Assembly: GCA_937868095.1 (NCBI GenBank)
Contig: CALMLO010000038.1
Span: 1-64,000 of the forward strand
Direction of reading: 5' to 3'
Source of the DNA: an uncultured Phycisphaerales bacterium
GTDB taxonomy: Bacteria; Planctomycetota; Phycisphaerae; Sedimentisphaerales; Anaerohalosphaeraceae
Length of the DNA stretch: 64,000 nt
The position numbers and the translations under genes were made by a program. Positions 52,292-61,332 of this stretch are shown here, one piece after another. A model generated the notes under the pieces. It searched no databases. It was not told the DNA's origin and worked only from the letters and a program-made list of their open reading frames with translations. Every line of letters begins with the position of its first letter. The first letter of the stretch is position 1.

Positions 52292-52873
52292 ATGAAACCG
52301 AACCTATGGCAATGCCGGATTTTTTTTCTGGCGTTGCTGGTTTCACCCATCTGTTGGGCAGGCATTGGAGATGAGGGAACATTAGCAGATTCTCTTGTCT
52401 TCACCTTTCTCCCGGGTTCCGGCACAGGTTCTGCGATCGTCACCAGCAAAGTCTATCAAGCCGGTGAGGAAAGCAACTACCGGGGCTTCTACATCTATAC
52501 CTATCTAATCTCCGACGCAACGGTCAATCTCAGTACTTTTTCTGCTGAGATTCTTCCGAATGCGGTGATTGGGGCGTATGGATGGGACGCTGACGGGAAA
52601 GCCCCTCTAATCTGGGAACCGGTGAATGACCCTGTGGAAAGTATTGATGCCTTTTTCAACAGCTCCATCAAACCGGGTGAAACCTCTGCAACGCTGTGGT
52701 TCATCAGTCCCCAAGGCCCCACTCAAGAAGACGGCGCACTGGCCGGTATTACGGGGGGAAGCTACAACTTCCTCGTCGGTAAAATCCTCACACCGATCCC
52801 GGAGCCGACCACTTGTTTGCTGCTGGCTGCTGGGGGCCTGCTGAGCCGTTTTTCTCGAAAGAGAAAACTCTGA
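52292..52873 (+). CDS. PEP-CTERM secreted protein 1
   Basis: A 193-residue protein: signal peptide to about A23 (LALLVSPICWAG), a beta-rich domain (FYIYTYLISDATVNLSTFSAEIL, then WEPVNDPVESIDAFFNSSIKPGE), and the tail IPEPTTCLLLAAGGLLSRFSRKRKL with PEP, hydrophobic helix and basic end. AAGGGGAGA precedes ATG 52292. The same layout (FYIYTY..., FF-S/A-x(3)-PGE) is seen in the next gene, so the two are related paralogues. Confidence 0.85.
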   Translation: MKPNLWQCRIFFLALLVSPICWAGIGDEGTLADSLVFTFLPGSGTGSAIVTSKVYQAGEESNYRGFYIYTYLISDATVNLSTFSAEILPNAVIGAYGWDADGKAPLIWEPVNDPVESIDAFFNSSIKPGETSATLWFISPQGPTQEDGALAGITGGSYNFLVGKILTPIPEPTTCLLLAAGGLLSRFSRKRKL

Positions 52874-52938
52874 AGGATGTAAGTGTACTGCAACTCTGAC
52901 GGAACAGCCAAACTTTAAGCATGAGGAGGTCATTGAGT

Positions 52939-53589
52939 ATGACCCGAATGATTGAAAAGAAGTATCACCTGTGGTTGATGATTGTCGCGGTGCTTGCTGC
53001 CATCCCGGCGGCGCAAGCAGCCCTCACCTACCTGCCGGAAAGTTCCTATTATTACGGTCAGACCCATTACACTATTGACCTCGGAAACGGCCAGATTCTT
53101 AGCGGACACATCGAATTTGCCGTGTATGACACGCAGGCCTATCCGGGTGAGTTTACGGGGACAGCCCCCGGCTCTGGACGGTACATCTACGCCTACCAGA
53201 TTTTCCAAAACTCCGGGGCTTCCAATATTGCTCTGACCACTTTTGTTGTTGATGGTATCGGTGAAGGAGCAATCCCAGCCGATAACCCCAACAGCTATAT
53301 CGGCACGGATAACAGTGTCCCCGGTGTGGATGCTTCCCTGGCCTTTTTCAACGCGAGCCGCACACAAGGCGAATGGGATTTTCAGAATCCAAGCATTCAG
53401 GCCGGAGAAAACTCCGTTTTCCTGCTTATCCGGAGCAACAACTCCATTAAAGCCGGCACCTATGAGCTCTTCCCGCCGGAGGACAGCGAAATCCCTGTCC
53501 CTGGCGATGAAGACGGCACCATTCCTGAACCAGCAACTGTGATGATTCTTTCCCTGGGAACGGCTTTAGCAATCCGTAGCAGACGTTAA
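52939..53589 (+). CDS. PEP-CTERM secreted protein 2
   Basis: A 216-residue paralogue of the preceding gene. ATG 52939 has AGGAGGT eight bases before it. Signal peptide to about AQA; the domain contains IYAYQIFQNSGASNIALTTF and ASLAFFNASRTQGEWDF-x-QAGENSVFLLI, matching the order in protein 1. Tail TIPEPATVMILSLGTALAIRSRR is a standard PEP-CTERM signal. It would be exported by Sec and probably anchored or cleaved by an exosortase. Confidence 0.85.
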   Translation: MTRMIEKKYHLWLMIVAVLAAIPAAQAALTYLPESSYYYGQTHYTIDLGNGQILSGHIEFAVYDTQAYPGEFTGTAPGSGRYIYAYQIFQNSGASNIALTTFVVDGIGEGAIPADNPNSYIGTDNSVPGVDASLAFFNASRTQGEWDFQNPSIQAGENSVFLLIRSNNSIKAGTYELFPPEDSEIPVPGDEDGTIPEPATVMILSLGTALAIRSRR

Positions 53590-53636
53590 CCAAAAATGCC
53601 AACGAATGTCTAATATTATCGGCTTGGGAGACCCAA

Positions 53637-54281
53637 ATGTCCGAGACAAACCGAACCAAGGTTTCAAAAAGGATGAAGGGACTCTGGCTGGCTGTTCTCC
53701 TGCTGGGGGCGGCAGGAGCAGCCTTTGCCGACACGGATGAAAACGGTTATGCCGTGCTGATAGAGCAAAGTCCGATTCATGCAGGAACAATTAACCCTGG
53801 CTTGGGCGTCCACAAGATACCTGTCGGCGCAACTATTACGCTGGCGGCGATGCCCAAGCCGGGTTATCGTTTCCTTTACTGGGTCGGCGATGTAAGCAAT
53901 CCCGCCAGTATGGCCACCGATGTGCGAGTTGATGCGCCCAAAATCGTCATTGCTGTCTATGAACACGATGAATTTGAAGTCCCCCTCGAAGTCAGCCGTC
54001 AAATGCCGGCTGGATATCCTCAGGGGGGAGCTGTGTCCTCCCCAACTTCGATCGGAGGCAGCACAGCAATGATGGAGTTCTACCCCGAACAAGAGTACAA
54101 GTACGCCTCTTACACATGGCCGGACTGGCCGGATGAAGAGACAAATGATCCTTTCCCTGTACCGGGTGATTCTACCGACGACATTCCGGTACCGGACGAT
54201 AATCCGATTCCAGAACCAACAACAGTGTGTCTATTATGCGCCGGGGCTGTTCTGCTTCGATTCAAACACGTTTCAGGATAG
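53637..54281 (+). CDS. PEP-CTERM-type secreted protein with InlB B-repeat-like domain
   Basis: A 214-residue protein; a basic lead (MSETNRTKVSKRMKG) then a signal helix LWLAVLLLGAAGAAFA. Residues ~55-105 resemble the divergent InlB B-repeat: GATITLAAMPKPGYRFLYWVGDVSN ... VIAVYEHD. An acidic Pro/Asp stretch (VPGDSTDDIPVPDDN) leads to IPEPTTVCLLCAGAVLLRFK. ATG 53637 lies 47 bases after gene 2; upstream GGGAGA is the RBS. B-repeats serve as extracellular structural units. A strong terminator follows. Confidence 0.8.
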   Translation: MSETNRTKVSKRMKGLWLAVLLLGAAGAAFADTDENGYAVLIEQSPIHAGTINPGLGVHKIPVGATITLAAMPKPGYRFLYWVGDVSNPASMATDVRVDAPKIVIAVYEHDEFEVPLEVSRQMPAGYPQGGAVSSPTSIGGSTAMMEFYPEQEYKYASYTWPDWPDEETNDPFPVPGDSTDDIPVPDDNPIPEPTTVCLLCAGAVLLRFKHVSG

Positions 54282-54371
54282 ACCTGCCAACTTGGCCGAA
54301 CTCATGATACGTTCTACACTGGAGCGTTAGGGAAAAGACACACGTTCGTTGGCACTGGAGGAGGTGTTGTG

Positions 54372-54416
54372 AATATGGCCGAGTGTCCCCGGATACTCGG
54401 CTATATTCGTTTTTTC
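54372..54416 (+). terminator. Rho-independent terminator of the PEP-CTERM cluster
   Basis: AATATGGCCGAGT pairs with ACTCGGCTATATT (stem ~12 bp, one bulge) with a GTCCCCGGAT loop, followed by CGTTTTTT. It separates the three surface-protein genes from the secretion operon. Confidence 0.85.
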
Positions 54417-54536
54417 AGCTCCCATCTTATAAGCCCATTCCTATAAATCATTTAGACCTATTCTGCTCAGGAATTCACAAAAAAAATACATTTGCGAAAC
54501 AAACTCCTTTCCTCAGACGTCTTAATACCAAAGAAA

Positions 54537-54550
54537 AGTCTAAATAGACT
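54537..54550. promoter_or_regulatory. 14-bp palindrome just before gspE
   Basis: AGTCTA-AA-TAGACT sits directly before the TTG start at 54553 and could be an operator or an RBS-blocking hairpin. No clear promoter was found in 54417-54536. Confidence 0.3.
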
Positions 54551-54552
54551 CC

Positions 54553-56367
54553 TTGTTTATTCTGAAGAAATGGTCTAAACTGAAAACATTAAACCCCCAA
54601 AACTTGGAGAATCAAAAGACGCAGGTGCGAAAAAAAATTGGACAACTGCTTTGTGAACAGGGACTTATAAACGACTCGCAACTGACAGGCGCTCTTGAGT
54701 CCCAAAAACGCACAGGGAAAAAACTCGGCCAGATTCTGCTCGAATCCGGCTCTCTGACCAGCCGACAGCTCATTGAAGCATTGGTGGAGCAGATAGGACT
54801 GGAAAAGAGGAATTTAGACGATATTTCCATAAAACCGGAGGTTCTTCAGGAAGTTCCTCCGGAATTGGTTACGCAGTACAATGTTCTCCCCTTGGAACAG
54901 CACGATGGTCAGCTGACTGTCGCAATGGCTGACCCCTTTAATACAGAGGCCCTTCAGAATCTTCGTCTGGTTACCGGCTGCAGAATCCGGCGATGCTACA
55001 GCAGTCCGGCCGAACTGGAAAAAGCGATCCTGAAATATTACGGCAGCAATGTCGCCCGAATGCTCAAAGACCTCGTGCCGGCTGAGAAAAATGCTGATGC
55101 GGAGATGGAGACCAACGGGGAGCTGACTCCGGCCAAACTTCATGAACTGGCCCGTGAGCCCTCCCTGGTAAATCTGGTCAATCTGATTCTGCTGGAAGCT
55201 GTCGAAGCCCGTGCCAGCGATGTCCATATTGAGCCCTTTGAAAACTGCGTCAAAATCAAATACCGCATTGACGGAATGCTGATCGAAAAATCTACTTCTC
55301 CCAAACGGCTTCAGGCGGCCATTCTTTCCCGTATTAAAATTATGGCCAACATGAATATCGCTGAGCGATTCATTCCTCAAGACGGTCATATTGAATTTCC
55401 AACTGCCCGCGGAAAGATCGATATCCGCGTTTCCACGGTACCGAGCATCTTCGGGGAATCCGTGGTCATGCGGCTGCTGGACCGTAATACCGCCTTCATT
55501 CCCCTCGAAGAACTTGGAATGAATAAAAACACGCTGAAGGGCTTCGGCCATTGCCTGAGCAAAGCTCACGGTATTGTACTCGTTACCGGCCCGACCGGCA
55601 GCGGCAAAACCACTACCCTTTACGCCGCTCTCCACAAGATTTATAATCCAAGTTTGAAGATTATTACCATTGAAGACCCTGTTGAATATCAGCTCGACGG
55701 CATTATTCAAATGCCGGTCAATCCGCGACGAGGTCTGACGTTCAGCCGAGGGTTAAGGCATATTCTTCGCCAGGACCCCAATATTATCATGGTTGGTGAA
55801 ATCCGCGACCGTGAAACCGCCGACATTGCCATCCGTGCGGCCCTGACGGGGCATTTGGTTTTCTCAACCCTGCATACCAACGATGCCGCCGGTGCCGTTA
55901 CAAGATTGATTGATATGGGCGTTGAACCTTTCCTGCTGGCAAGTTCGCTCGAAGGCGTCCTCGCCCAGCGTCTGGTCCGCCAAATCTGCCCCTTCTGCAA
56001 GGAACGCTACTTTCCTGACCCGCATCTTCTTGAAAGTCTGACCAACTCCATCTCGTTCGGTCCGGATGCTGTTTTCTACCATGGACGCGGCTGTGAAGAA
56101 TGCAGCCAGACAGGAATGAAGGGACGTATCGGAATCTTTGAACTTTTGCGCATCACCGAACCCGTACGCAAACTCATCGCCCAGCGGCCCACAACCGACC
56201 AGATTCTTCAGGCCGCCCCCGAAGACCATACCTCCATGCGGCATGACGGAATCGAAAAAATCCTCAAAGGCATTACAACTCCCGAGGAGGTCCTCCGTGT
56301 CACCCAGGGAATGGAGGAAGACGAGCGGACTGAAGTTAACGGAAGAACAGCCGCAGGAACCTCGTGA
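54553..56367 (+). CDS. gspE: Type II secretion ATPase GspE
   Basis: A 604-residue secretion/pilus assembly ATPase. Residues ~26-85 are an MshEN/GspE_N domain (RKKIGQLLCEQGLI, KLGQILLESGSLTSRQLIEAL). The ATPase core has Walker A GPTGSGKTT (~346), the Asp box TIEDPVEYQ, Walker B LRQDPNIIMVGEIRD and His box FSTLHTNDA. A tetracysteine zinc site, CPFCKERYF and GCEECSQTG, is typical of GspE. The start is uncertain: TTG 54553 has no RBS and GTG 54625 would start directly at RKKIG. First gene of the E-F-G-H-I-J-K-L-M operon. Confidence 0.93.
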   Translation: MFILKKWSKLKTLNPQNLENQKTQVRKKIGQLLCEQGLINDSQLTGALESQKRTGKKLGQILLESGSLTSRQLIEALVEQIGLEKRNLDDISIKPEVLQEVPPELVTQYNVLPLEQHDGQLTVAMADPFNTEALQNLRLVTGCRIRRCYSSPAELEKAILKYYGSNVARMLKDLVPAEKNADAEMETNGELTPAKLHELAREPSLVNLVNLILLEAVEARASDVHIEPFENCVKIKYRIDGMLIEKSTSPKRLQAAILSRIKIMANMNIAERFIPQDGHIEFPTARGKIDIRVSTVPSIFGESVVMRLLDRNTAFIPLEELGMNKNTLKGFGHCLSKAHGIVLVTGPTGSGKTTTLYAALHKIYNPSLKIITIEDPVEYQLDGIIQMPVNPRRGLTFSRGLRHILRQDPNIIMVGEIRDRETADIAIRAALTGHLVFSTLHTNDAAGAVTRLIDMGVEPFLLASSLEGVLAQRLVRQICPFCKERYFPDPHLLESLTNSISFGPDAVFYHGRGCEECSQTGMKGRIGIFELLRITEPVRKLIAQRPTTDQILQAAPEDHTSMRHDGIEKILKGITTPEEVLRVTQGMEEDERTEVNGRTAAGTS

Positions 56368-56388
56368 GAAGGAGCATGAATTTTTCGA

Positions 56389-57624
56389 ATGATTCGATTT
56401 TCATACAAAGCAGTCTCCAAAGAGGGCAAGCCCGCTGCCGGTATTATTGAAGCGGTGGACAGAAAAAGCGCTATCGCTCTGCTGGCCCAGCGGGGACAGT
56501 TTGCCCTCGAACTTGAAGAGACCTCCGCAGCCGCTCCCGCCGCAGCGGCCGTCCAGGAAAGTCGGCCCTTGTTTGTCTCCGGCCGCATTGCCAGCCGCGA
56601 CATTCTGATGGTCACCGAACAAATCACCACCGCGCTGAGAGCCGGACTGCCGGTTCTTCAGGCCCTTGAAATCGTCGCCCAGCAGCAGAATAAACCGCCG
56701 GTACGCCGAATCTTAGAAGAATTAGCCCAGGCCGTCCGGTCCGGACACTCCCTTTCGGAAGCCATGGCTGAATACCCCACTGTGTTTCCAACTCTCTATC
56801 GGTCGATGGTCGAGGTTGGAGAAACGGGCGGTATTCTCGAAGAAACCATGCAGCAGCTCGTACGGCTGCTTTCCCGAGAACATAAGGTCCAGTCCAGTTT
56901 TCGAAACGCCTCCGCCTATCCTGTCTTTGTGCTTACAGTGGGCCTGATTTCCATCACCGTTATTCTGGTTTGGATTCTGCCCCAGTTAATTGAAGCCCTC
57001 GGCACAGACCTGACCGCCCTGCCTCTTCCCACGCGCATGCTGATGGGAATGAGCCATTTTCTTCTTTACTACGGCTGGCTGCTGGCAGCGGCTGTTGCCG
57101 CCGCTGTCTATTTCTTCCTTCGATGGAAGCGTACGAACAGCGGACTTCTCCAATGGGATACTTTCAAACTGAAAGTACCGCTGCTGGGGTCGGTTCTCCG
57201 CACCCTGTCTGTAGGCCGTTTTGCCCGGACACTCGGCTCGCTTACCAAATGCGGCATTCCGATTCTCGAAGCCCTTCAGGTTGTTCGCGACACCCTCGGC
57301 AACGAGGTGCTGGCCCGTCAGATCGACCATGTTTGCGAAGAAGTCAAGGCCGGCAGTGACCTGGCACGTCCGCTCGGCCAATCCGGTTTATTCGATCCGC
57401 TGCTGGTCCAAATCGTCTCCATCGGAGAACAGACCGGCAAGCTGGACGAAATGCTTCTGCAGGCCGCCGATACCTTTGACGAACAGGCGGACTCGGTCCT
57501 GCAGCGATATATGTCGCTGGTGCCGGCTATATTGATTCTGCTACTGGCTGCCATCATTTTCTTTCTGATTGCTGCCACTCTGCTGCCGGTAATTGGAATG
57601 GATTTGAGCGTATTCAGCGGTTGA
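56389..57624 (+). CDS. gspF: Type II secretion inner-membrane protein GspF
   Basis: A 411-residue platform protein. MIRFSYKAVSKEGKPAAGIIEA is the usual N-terminal block; two T2SSF domains follow (EQITTALRAGLPVLQALEI and FARTLGSLTKCGIPILEALQ), each with GETGG/GEQTGKLDEML. Three TM helices: ~168-190, ~220-240 and the C-terminal LLAAIIFFLIAATLLPVIGM. It binds GspE and GspL in the inner membrane. Starts 21 bases after gspE. Confidence 0.95.
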   Translation: MIRFSYKAVSKEGKPAAGIIEAVDRKSAIALLAQRGQFALELEETSAAAPAAAAVQESRPLFVSGRIASRDILMVTEQITTALRAGLPVLQALEIVAQQQNKPPVRRILEELAQAVRSGHSLSEAMAEYPTVFPTLYRSMVEVGETGGILEETMQQLVRLLSREHKVQSSFRNASAYPVFVLTVGLISITVILVWILPQLIEALGTDLTALPLPTRMLMGMSHFLLYYGWLLAAAVAAAVYFFLRWKRTNSGLLQWDTFKLKVPLLGSVLRTLSVGRFARTLGSLTKCGIPILEALQVVRDTLGNEVLARQIDHVCEEVKAGSDLARPLGQSGLFDPLLVQIVSIGEQTGKLDEMLLQAADTFDEQADSVLQRYMSLVPAILILLLAAIIFFLIAATLLPVIGMDLSVFSG

Positions 57625-57651
57625 GATAGAAACAGCGGAAAGGAAACATCT

Positions 57652-58071
57652 ATGAAACGAAAACAAAAAGCATTTACTATTATTGAGCTGCTGGCCGTGG
57701 CGATGATTATTGCTTTGCTGGCAGTCTTTGTTGTTCCGCGGGCATTTCGTGGACTCGGCAAAGCCAAACATGATATCGCCAAGGGGAAAATGGCTATCAT
57801 CGAACAGGCCATTGCCCAGTTCCAGTACGACTGCGGGCGTCTGCCGACCGGCAGCGAAGGACTGGAGGCGCTGCTGACAGCACCGTCAGATGTTGAGGAC
57901 AAATGGGCCGGCCCCTATCTTAAACCTTCCGAAATACTCGACCCGTGGGGTCGGCCGTATGTGTATGTGGAACCAGGCGTCGTCAATATTGGAAGTTATG
58001 ACCTGATCTCCCTTGGAGCCGATGGTGCAGAAGGCGGTGAAGGTGAAAACGCGGATATTATCAATGACTGA
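57652..58071 (+). CDS. gspG: Major pseudopilin GspG
   Basis: A 139-residue pseudopilin: short basic leader KRKQKA then FTIIELLAVAMIIALLAVFVVPR. The residue before the cleavage site is Ala instead of the usual Gly; Glu+5 is conserved. GspG hallmarks: DCGRLPTGSEGLEALL and DPWGRPYVYVEPG. The pseudopilus formed by GspG pushes substrates through the outer membrane channel. Ends with overlap into gspH. Confidence 0.93.
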   Translation: MKRKQKAFTIIELLAVAMIIALLAVFVVPRAFRGLGKAKHDIAKGKMAIIEQAIAQFQYDCGRLPTGSEGLEALLTAPSDVEDKWAGPYLKPSEILDPWGRPYVYVEPGVVNIGSYDLISLGADGAEGGEGENADIIND

Positions 58072-58624
58072 AATCAAGGGCCGCTGCTTCTGCCGGGGCG
58101 GCTTTACGCTGATTGAGCTGCTGACCGTGGCGGCGGTGATCGCGGCTTCGGTAATTGCAAGCGCTGCCTTGATGCTGCGCAACCAGTCGAAAACCAAGGT
58201 CATCCAGACCGCTCAGCAGCTGACTCTGGCCGCCAGAGCCGCCAGAGTCCGTGCCGTCGAGTCCGGCCAAAGCTGCCGGCTCGTCCTCGATCCGCAAAAC
58301 CGCTGTTTCTTTATCCGCACTTCTTCGTCTGATGAGCCGCAAGCCGTCTTGTCCGGTCCCTACAGCAAACCTGTTCAGCTGCCGGAATCTATCCGGCTGG
58401 AACAAGTCCTGCTCCTCGACAGTGAACAGACTGATATTTTTGAAATCGAATTTAAGCCCAACGGCTCTGCCCAAACCGCTGTTATCCAGCTCTCAGACGG
58501 AGGCAAAAATCAAGCCACTGTCACCATTCACCAGATCAGCGGACGGGTCAAAATGACCCGCGGTGCATTGACAACCCTACTGGTCGACCGGATAGATTTA
58601 GATGAGGAGCAAACCGCTATCTAA
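58064..58624 (+). CDS. gspH: Minor pseudopilin GspH
   Basis: A 186-residue protein; ATG 58064 overlaps the gspG stop by eight bases. Leader MTEIKGRCFCRGG then FTLIELLTVAAVIAASVIASAALML, a standard prepilin peptidase site (G|F). Long beta-rich C-terminus, typical of GspH/FimT. It belongs to the pseudopilus tip complex with I, J and K. Confidence 0.88.
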   Translation: MTEIKGRCFCRGGFTLIELLTVAAVIAASVIASAALMLRNQSKTKVIQTAQQLTLAARAARVRAVESGQSCRLVLDPQNRCFFIRTSSSDEPQAVLSGPYSKPVQLPESIRLEQVLLLDSEQTDIFEIEFKPNGSAQTAVIQLSDGGKNQATVTIHQISGRVKMTRGALTTLLVDRIDLDEEQTAI

Positions 58625-59079
58625 TGAACCAAAGAACCGTCCCATTCCGTTCCGGCTTCAACCTTCTCGAAACGATTCTGGCCTCTTCGCTTCTGGCCGG
58701 AGCCGCCATGACCATCGGCGCCCTCAGCAGCCGAAGCATCCAGGCCGTTCGACTGGACCAGCAAACCGAAAGGGCATGGGAACTGGCAGATATGCAGCTC
58801 AAACTTATCGATGCTTACGGCGTCTCCGGTTTTCAAAAACTTGGTCAATATACCGGACAGTTTCAGCAGGACGACGATTATTCCTGGCAGCTGAATATTA
58901 AGGAATTGGAAATCCCGTATCTTTTTTCCGTAGAAATTACTGTGTCCTGGCAATCCGGCCCGAAAGTTCATTCCATCCGCTGCCAAACCCGCTTTTGCGA
59001 GCCGCCTGAACCAGAAGAATCTCAAATCCAGGAGACAGAAACCTCCTCCGGCCAAGCCGCCGCAGCAAGCCCCTTATGA
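58624..59079 (+). CDS. gspI: Minor pseudopilin GspI
   Basis: A 151-residue protein, ATG overlapping the gspH stop (TAATG). Prepilin site SG|FNLLETILASSLLAGAAM, then ERAWELADMQLKLID and a short beta domain. The C-terminus is Glu/Gln-rich. Slightly longer than typical GspI (~125). Confidence 0.85.
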   Translation: MNQRTVPFRSGFNLLETILASSLLAGAAMTIGALSSRSIQAVRLDQQTERAWELADMQLKLIDAYGVSGFQKLGQYTGQFQQDDDYSWQLNIKELEIPYLFSVEITVSWQSGPKVHSIRCQTRFCEPPEPEESQIQETETSSGQAAAASPL

Positions 59080-59798
59080 ACAATCGCGGATTTACATTAC
59101 TGGAAGTGATTTTAGCAGCCACACTAACGGCTTTTGTGGCCCTGGTTGCCATAGCAGGTCTGCGTTCGGTGAGTATGACGCGAACCACCATCAGCCAGGC
59201 ATCGGATGCTGCCGATTCTCTGCGGTACGCTGCTGAAATCCTTGAGCGGGATTTGGCCAGCGTCGTGCGCGGACAAGGGGTCATCTTTGAAGGCATTGCA
59301 GCGGATTCAGCCATTGGAATGCCTCCTTCGCTCCGGATGCGAGTCTATCAAACCGAACTCGCTCGGCCGCAATCGCCGGAATCCGACCTCTATGAAGTTG
59401 AATATTCGCTTCTGCAGTCTGAGGATAAAATGCTTTTTGTCCGCAGAGTCTGTCCGCTGGTTGGTGTCGAAGTCGATCGTGAAGAAACCTCCGGCGGCAT
59501 TCTTACTGTTCTTAGTGAATCTATCATTGATTTCCAAGCCCAGTATTATGACAACGGCCAATGGCTGGACAACTGGCTGACGGAGACAGAACTGCCCCAG
59601 CTGGTCCTTGTCACACTGGCGGCTTCGGATACATCTGATATTCAAAATACCTCAGAAACCGACCGCCGCAAACCCCGGATCCTTCAGCGAACCATTTGGA
59701 TGCATTTTCCGGGTCAGCCGCATCTCGGGCAAACTCTCTCCGATGTCTCTGAAACAGAAGGAACCGAATCAGAAGGAACCCAAACCATTGTTCAGTAA
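59076..59798 (+). CDS. gspJ: Minor pseudopilin GspJ
   Basis: A 240-residue protein with a very short leader MNNRG then FTLLEVILAATLTAFVALVAIAGL. Further blocks RYAAEILERDLASVVRG and an acidic/Ser tail. Overlaps gspI by four bases (ATGA). GspJ sits in the I-J-K tip complex that starts pseudopilus assembly. Confidence 0.88.
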   Translation: MNNRGFTLLEVILAATLTAFVALVAIAGLRSVSMTRTTISQASDAADSLRYAAEILERDLASVVRGQGVIFEGIAADSAIGMPPSLRMRVYQTELARPQSPESDLYEVEYSLLQSEDKMLFVRRVCPLVGVEVDREETSGGILTVLSESIIDFQAQYYDNGQWLDNWLTETELPQLVLVTLAASDTSDIQNTSETDRRKPRILQRTIWMHFPGQPHLGQTLSDVSETEGTESEGTQTIVQ

Positions 59799-61314
59799 AC
59801 GGCGTACAACTCGAAAAACCGGCTCAGCACTGGTCATCGTCCTGTGGTTTGTGATGCTGATGACCACTGTCGCCGTGGTTACAGCCAAGATGGCAATTCT
59901 CGAAAGCCGCATCAGCCAGATTGCTTCCGAGCGCATCCGCTGCCGATGGGCTGCGCGGGCCGGCGTCGAAACGGCCTGGGCGCTGCTCCTGGCCGATGAT
60001 CGGGCCTCCGATACCAAACTGGATAACTGGTCTCAAAACGATGCTGAACTGGTTGATGTGCCGCTCTACGGCTGCCAATTCACCGTGAAAGTTACGGATG
60101 AATCCTCCAAACTCAACATCAATACCGTCACCGAAACTCAACTGGCCTATCTGCCGGATATGACCGAGGATATCCTCAATAGTATCCTCGATTGGCGGGA
60201 TACAGACGATGAAACCCGCCCCAACGGCGCTGAAGCCGGCTATTACCTGACCCTTCCCAACAGCTATTATTGCCGAAACGGCTCGCTGGTCACCATCCGC
60301 GAACTGCTTCGCGTCAAAGGGGTTACCGTCGACTTCTTTTACGGGCCCTCGACGCCCGAAGAGGCCTGGAGCGAAAACGAGGGCTGGGTTCATTACTTCA
60401 CCTGCCATTCAGCCCAGCCGAACATTGACAGCCAGCAAAATCCCAAAGTGAATATCAACCAGGCCCAGCAGGATGAATTAATCAATACTTTATCGTTCAG
60501 CCGCAGCGAGGCCCAGTGGATTTTAAGCAATCGTCCCTTCCAGACCCTTGTCTCGCTGACAGAAGGCACTGCTGCCTCCTCTGCTTCCGCTTCCTCTTCT
60601 GCCTCTGCCCAAACATCCACTACCAGAACAACCACGACTTCCGCAAGCCGCAGCGGCTCAACGGGTTCTTCCGGCAGTTCTTCCGCCGGTCAAAGCAGAT
60701 CTGCCAGCCAAAGCGGGGCTTCCCGCTCTACCCAGACTCAAGGCGTCTCCGGAGGTACATCCTCTTCGTCAAACCGCCAAACCGGCAGTGCCGCCGGCAG
60801 CGGTTCTCAAACTCAAGGTTCCGCCGGGCAATCCGCTGCTGCAGGTACCTCCCGCAGCAGCAGCCAAAGCAGCACAACCACCACCGGACAAACCCGTTCT
60901 TCAAGCCAGCAGGCCGGAACCCCGCCCTCCTGGCAGAGTGTTCTGTCCAAAGCCGACCAAATCGCCTTCAGCAGTGAGACAGTCCTGCCAGGAAAGGTCA
61001 ATGTCAACACCGCTCCGCTTATGGTGCTCTATGCCCTGCTGGAAGGACAGCGGCAGCTGGCAGAAAATATCCTTGCCCATCGCGAAGGGCGATCCGTCGG
61101 TTTTGCGACACTCGAAGACCTTAGTCAGGTTGAAGGAATGACGGAAACTATCTTAAAGCAAATCATCGATCAGGTGGATGTCCGTTCGAGTGTCTTTTCC
61201 ATTTCGAGCAAAGCTGTCTCTGACGCCACAGGCCAAACCTACACGCTCGAAGCTATTCTTAATCGGGATGAACAGAACGGACGATTTTTATATTGGAGAG
61301 AACAGCAACCTTGA
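59743..61314 (+). CDS. gspK: Minor pseudopilin GspK with Ser/Thr-rich insertion
   Basis: A 523-residue protein, far longer than typical GspK (~320). ATG 59743 overlaps gspJ by 56 bases. N-terminal helix TGSALVIVLWFVMLMTTVAVVTAKM lacks the usual Glu+5, as is normal for GspK. First SAM-like part: LNINTVTETQLAYLPDM, SILDWRDTDD. After NRPFQTLVSLTEG a ~120-residue stretch (about 60570-60930) is almost only Ser, Thr, Gly, Gln and Ala. Then the second HhH-like part VNVNTAPLMVLYALLEG...LSQVEGMTETIL. GspK caps the pseudopilus tip. Confidence 0.9.
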   Translation: MSLKQKEPNQKEPKPLFSKRRTTRKTGSALVIVLWFVMLMTTVAVVTAKMAILESRISQIASERIRCRWAARAGVETAWALLLADDRASDTKLDNWSQNDAELVDVPLYGCQFTVKVTDESSKLNINTVTETQLAYLPDMTEDILNSILDWRDTDDETRPNGAEAGYYLTLPNSYYCRNGSLVTIRELLRVKGVTVDFFYGPSTPEEAWSENEGWVHYFTCHSAQPNIDSQQNPKVNINQAQQDELINTLSFSRSEAQWILSNRPFQTLVSLTEGTAASSASASSSASAQTSTTRTTTTSASRSGSTGSSGSSSAGQSRSASQSGASRSTQTQGVSGGTSSSSNRQTGSAAGSGSQTQGSAGQSAAAGTSRSSSQSSTTTTGQTRSSSQQAGTPPSWQSVLSKADQIAFSSETVLPGKVNVNTAPLMVLYALLEGQRQLAENILAHREGRSVGFATLEDLSQVEGMTETILKQIIDQVDVRSSVFSISSKAVSDATGQTYTLEAILNRDEQNGRFLYWREQQP

Positions 61315-61332
61315 CAATCGGGAGATTCAGGA

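Noticed and set aside
54330-54365. Second sigma-54 promoter (TGGCAC near 54340)
   Set aside because: The -24 half is present but no TTGC follows at the required five-base spacing.
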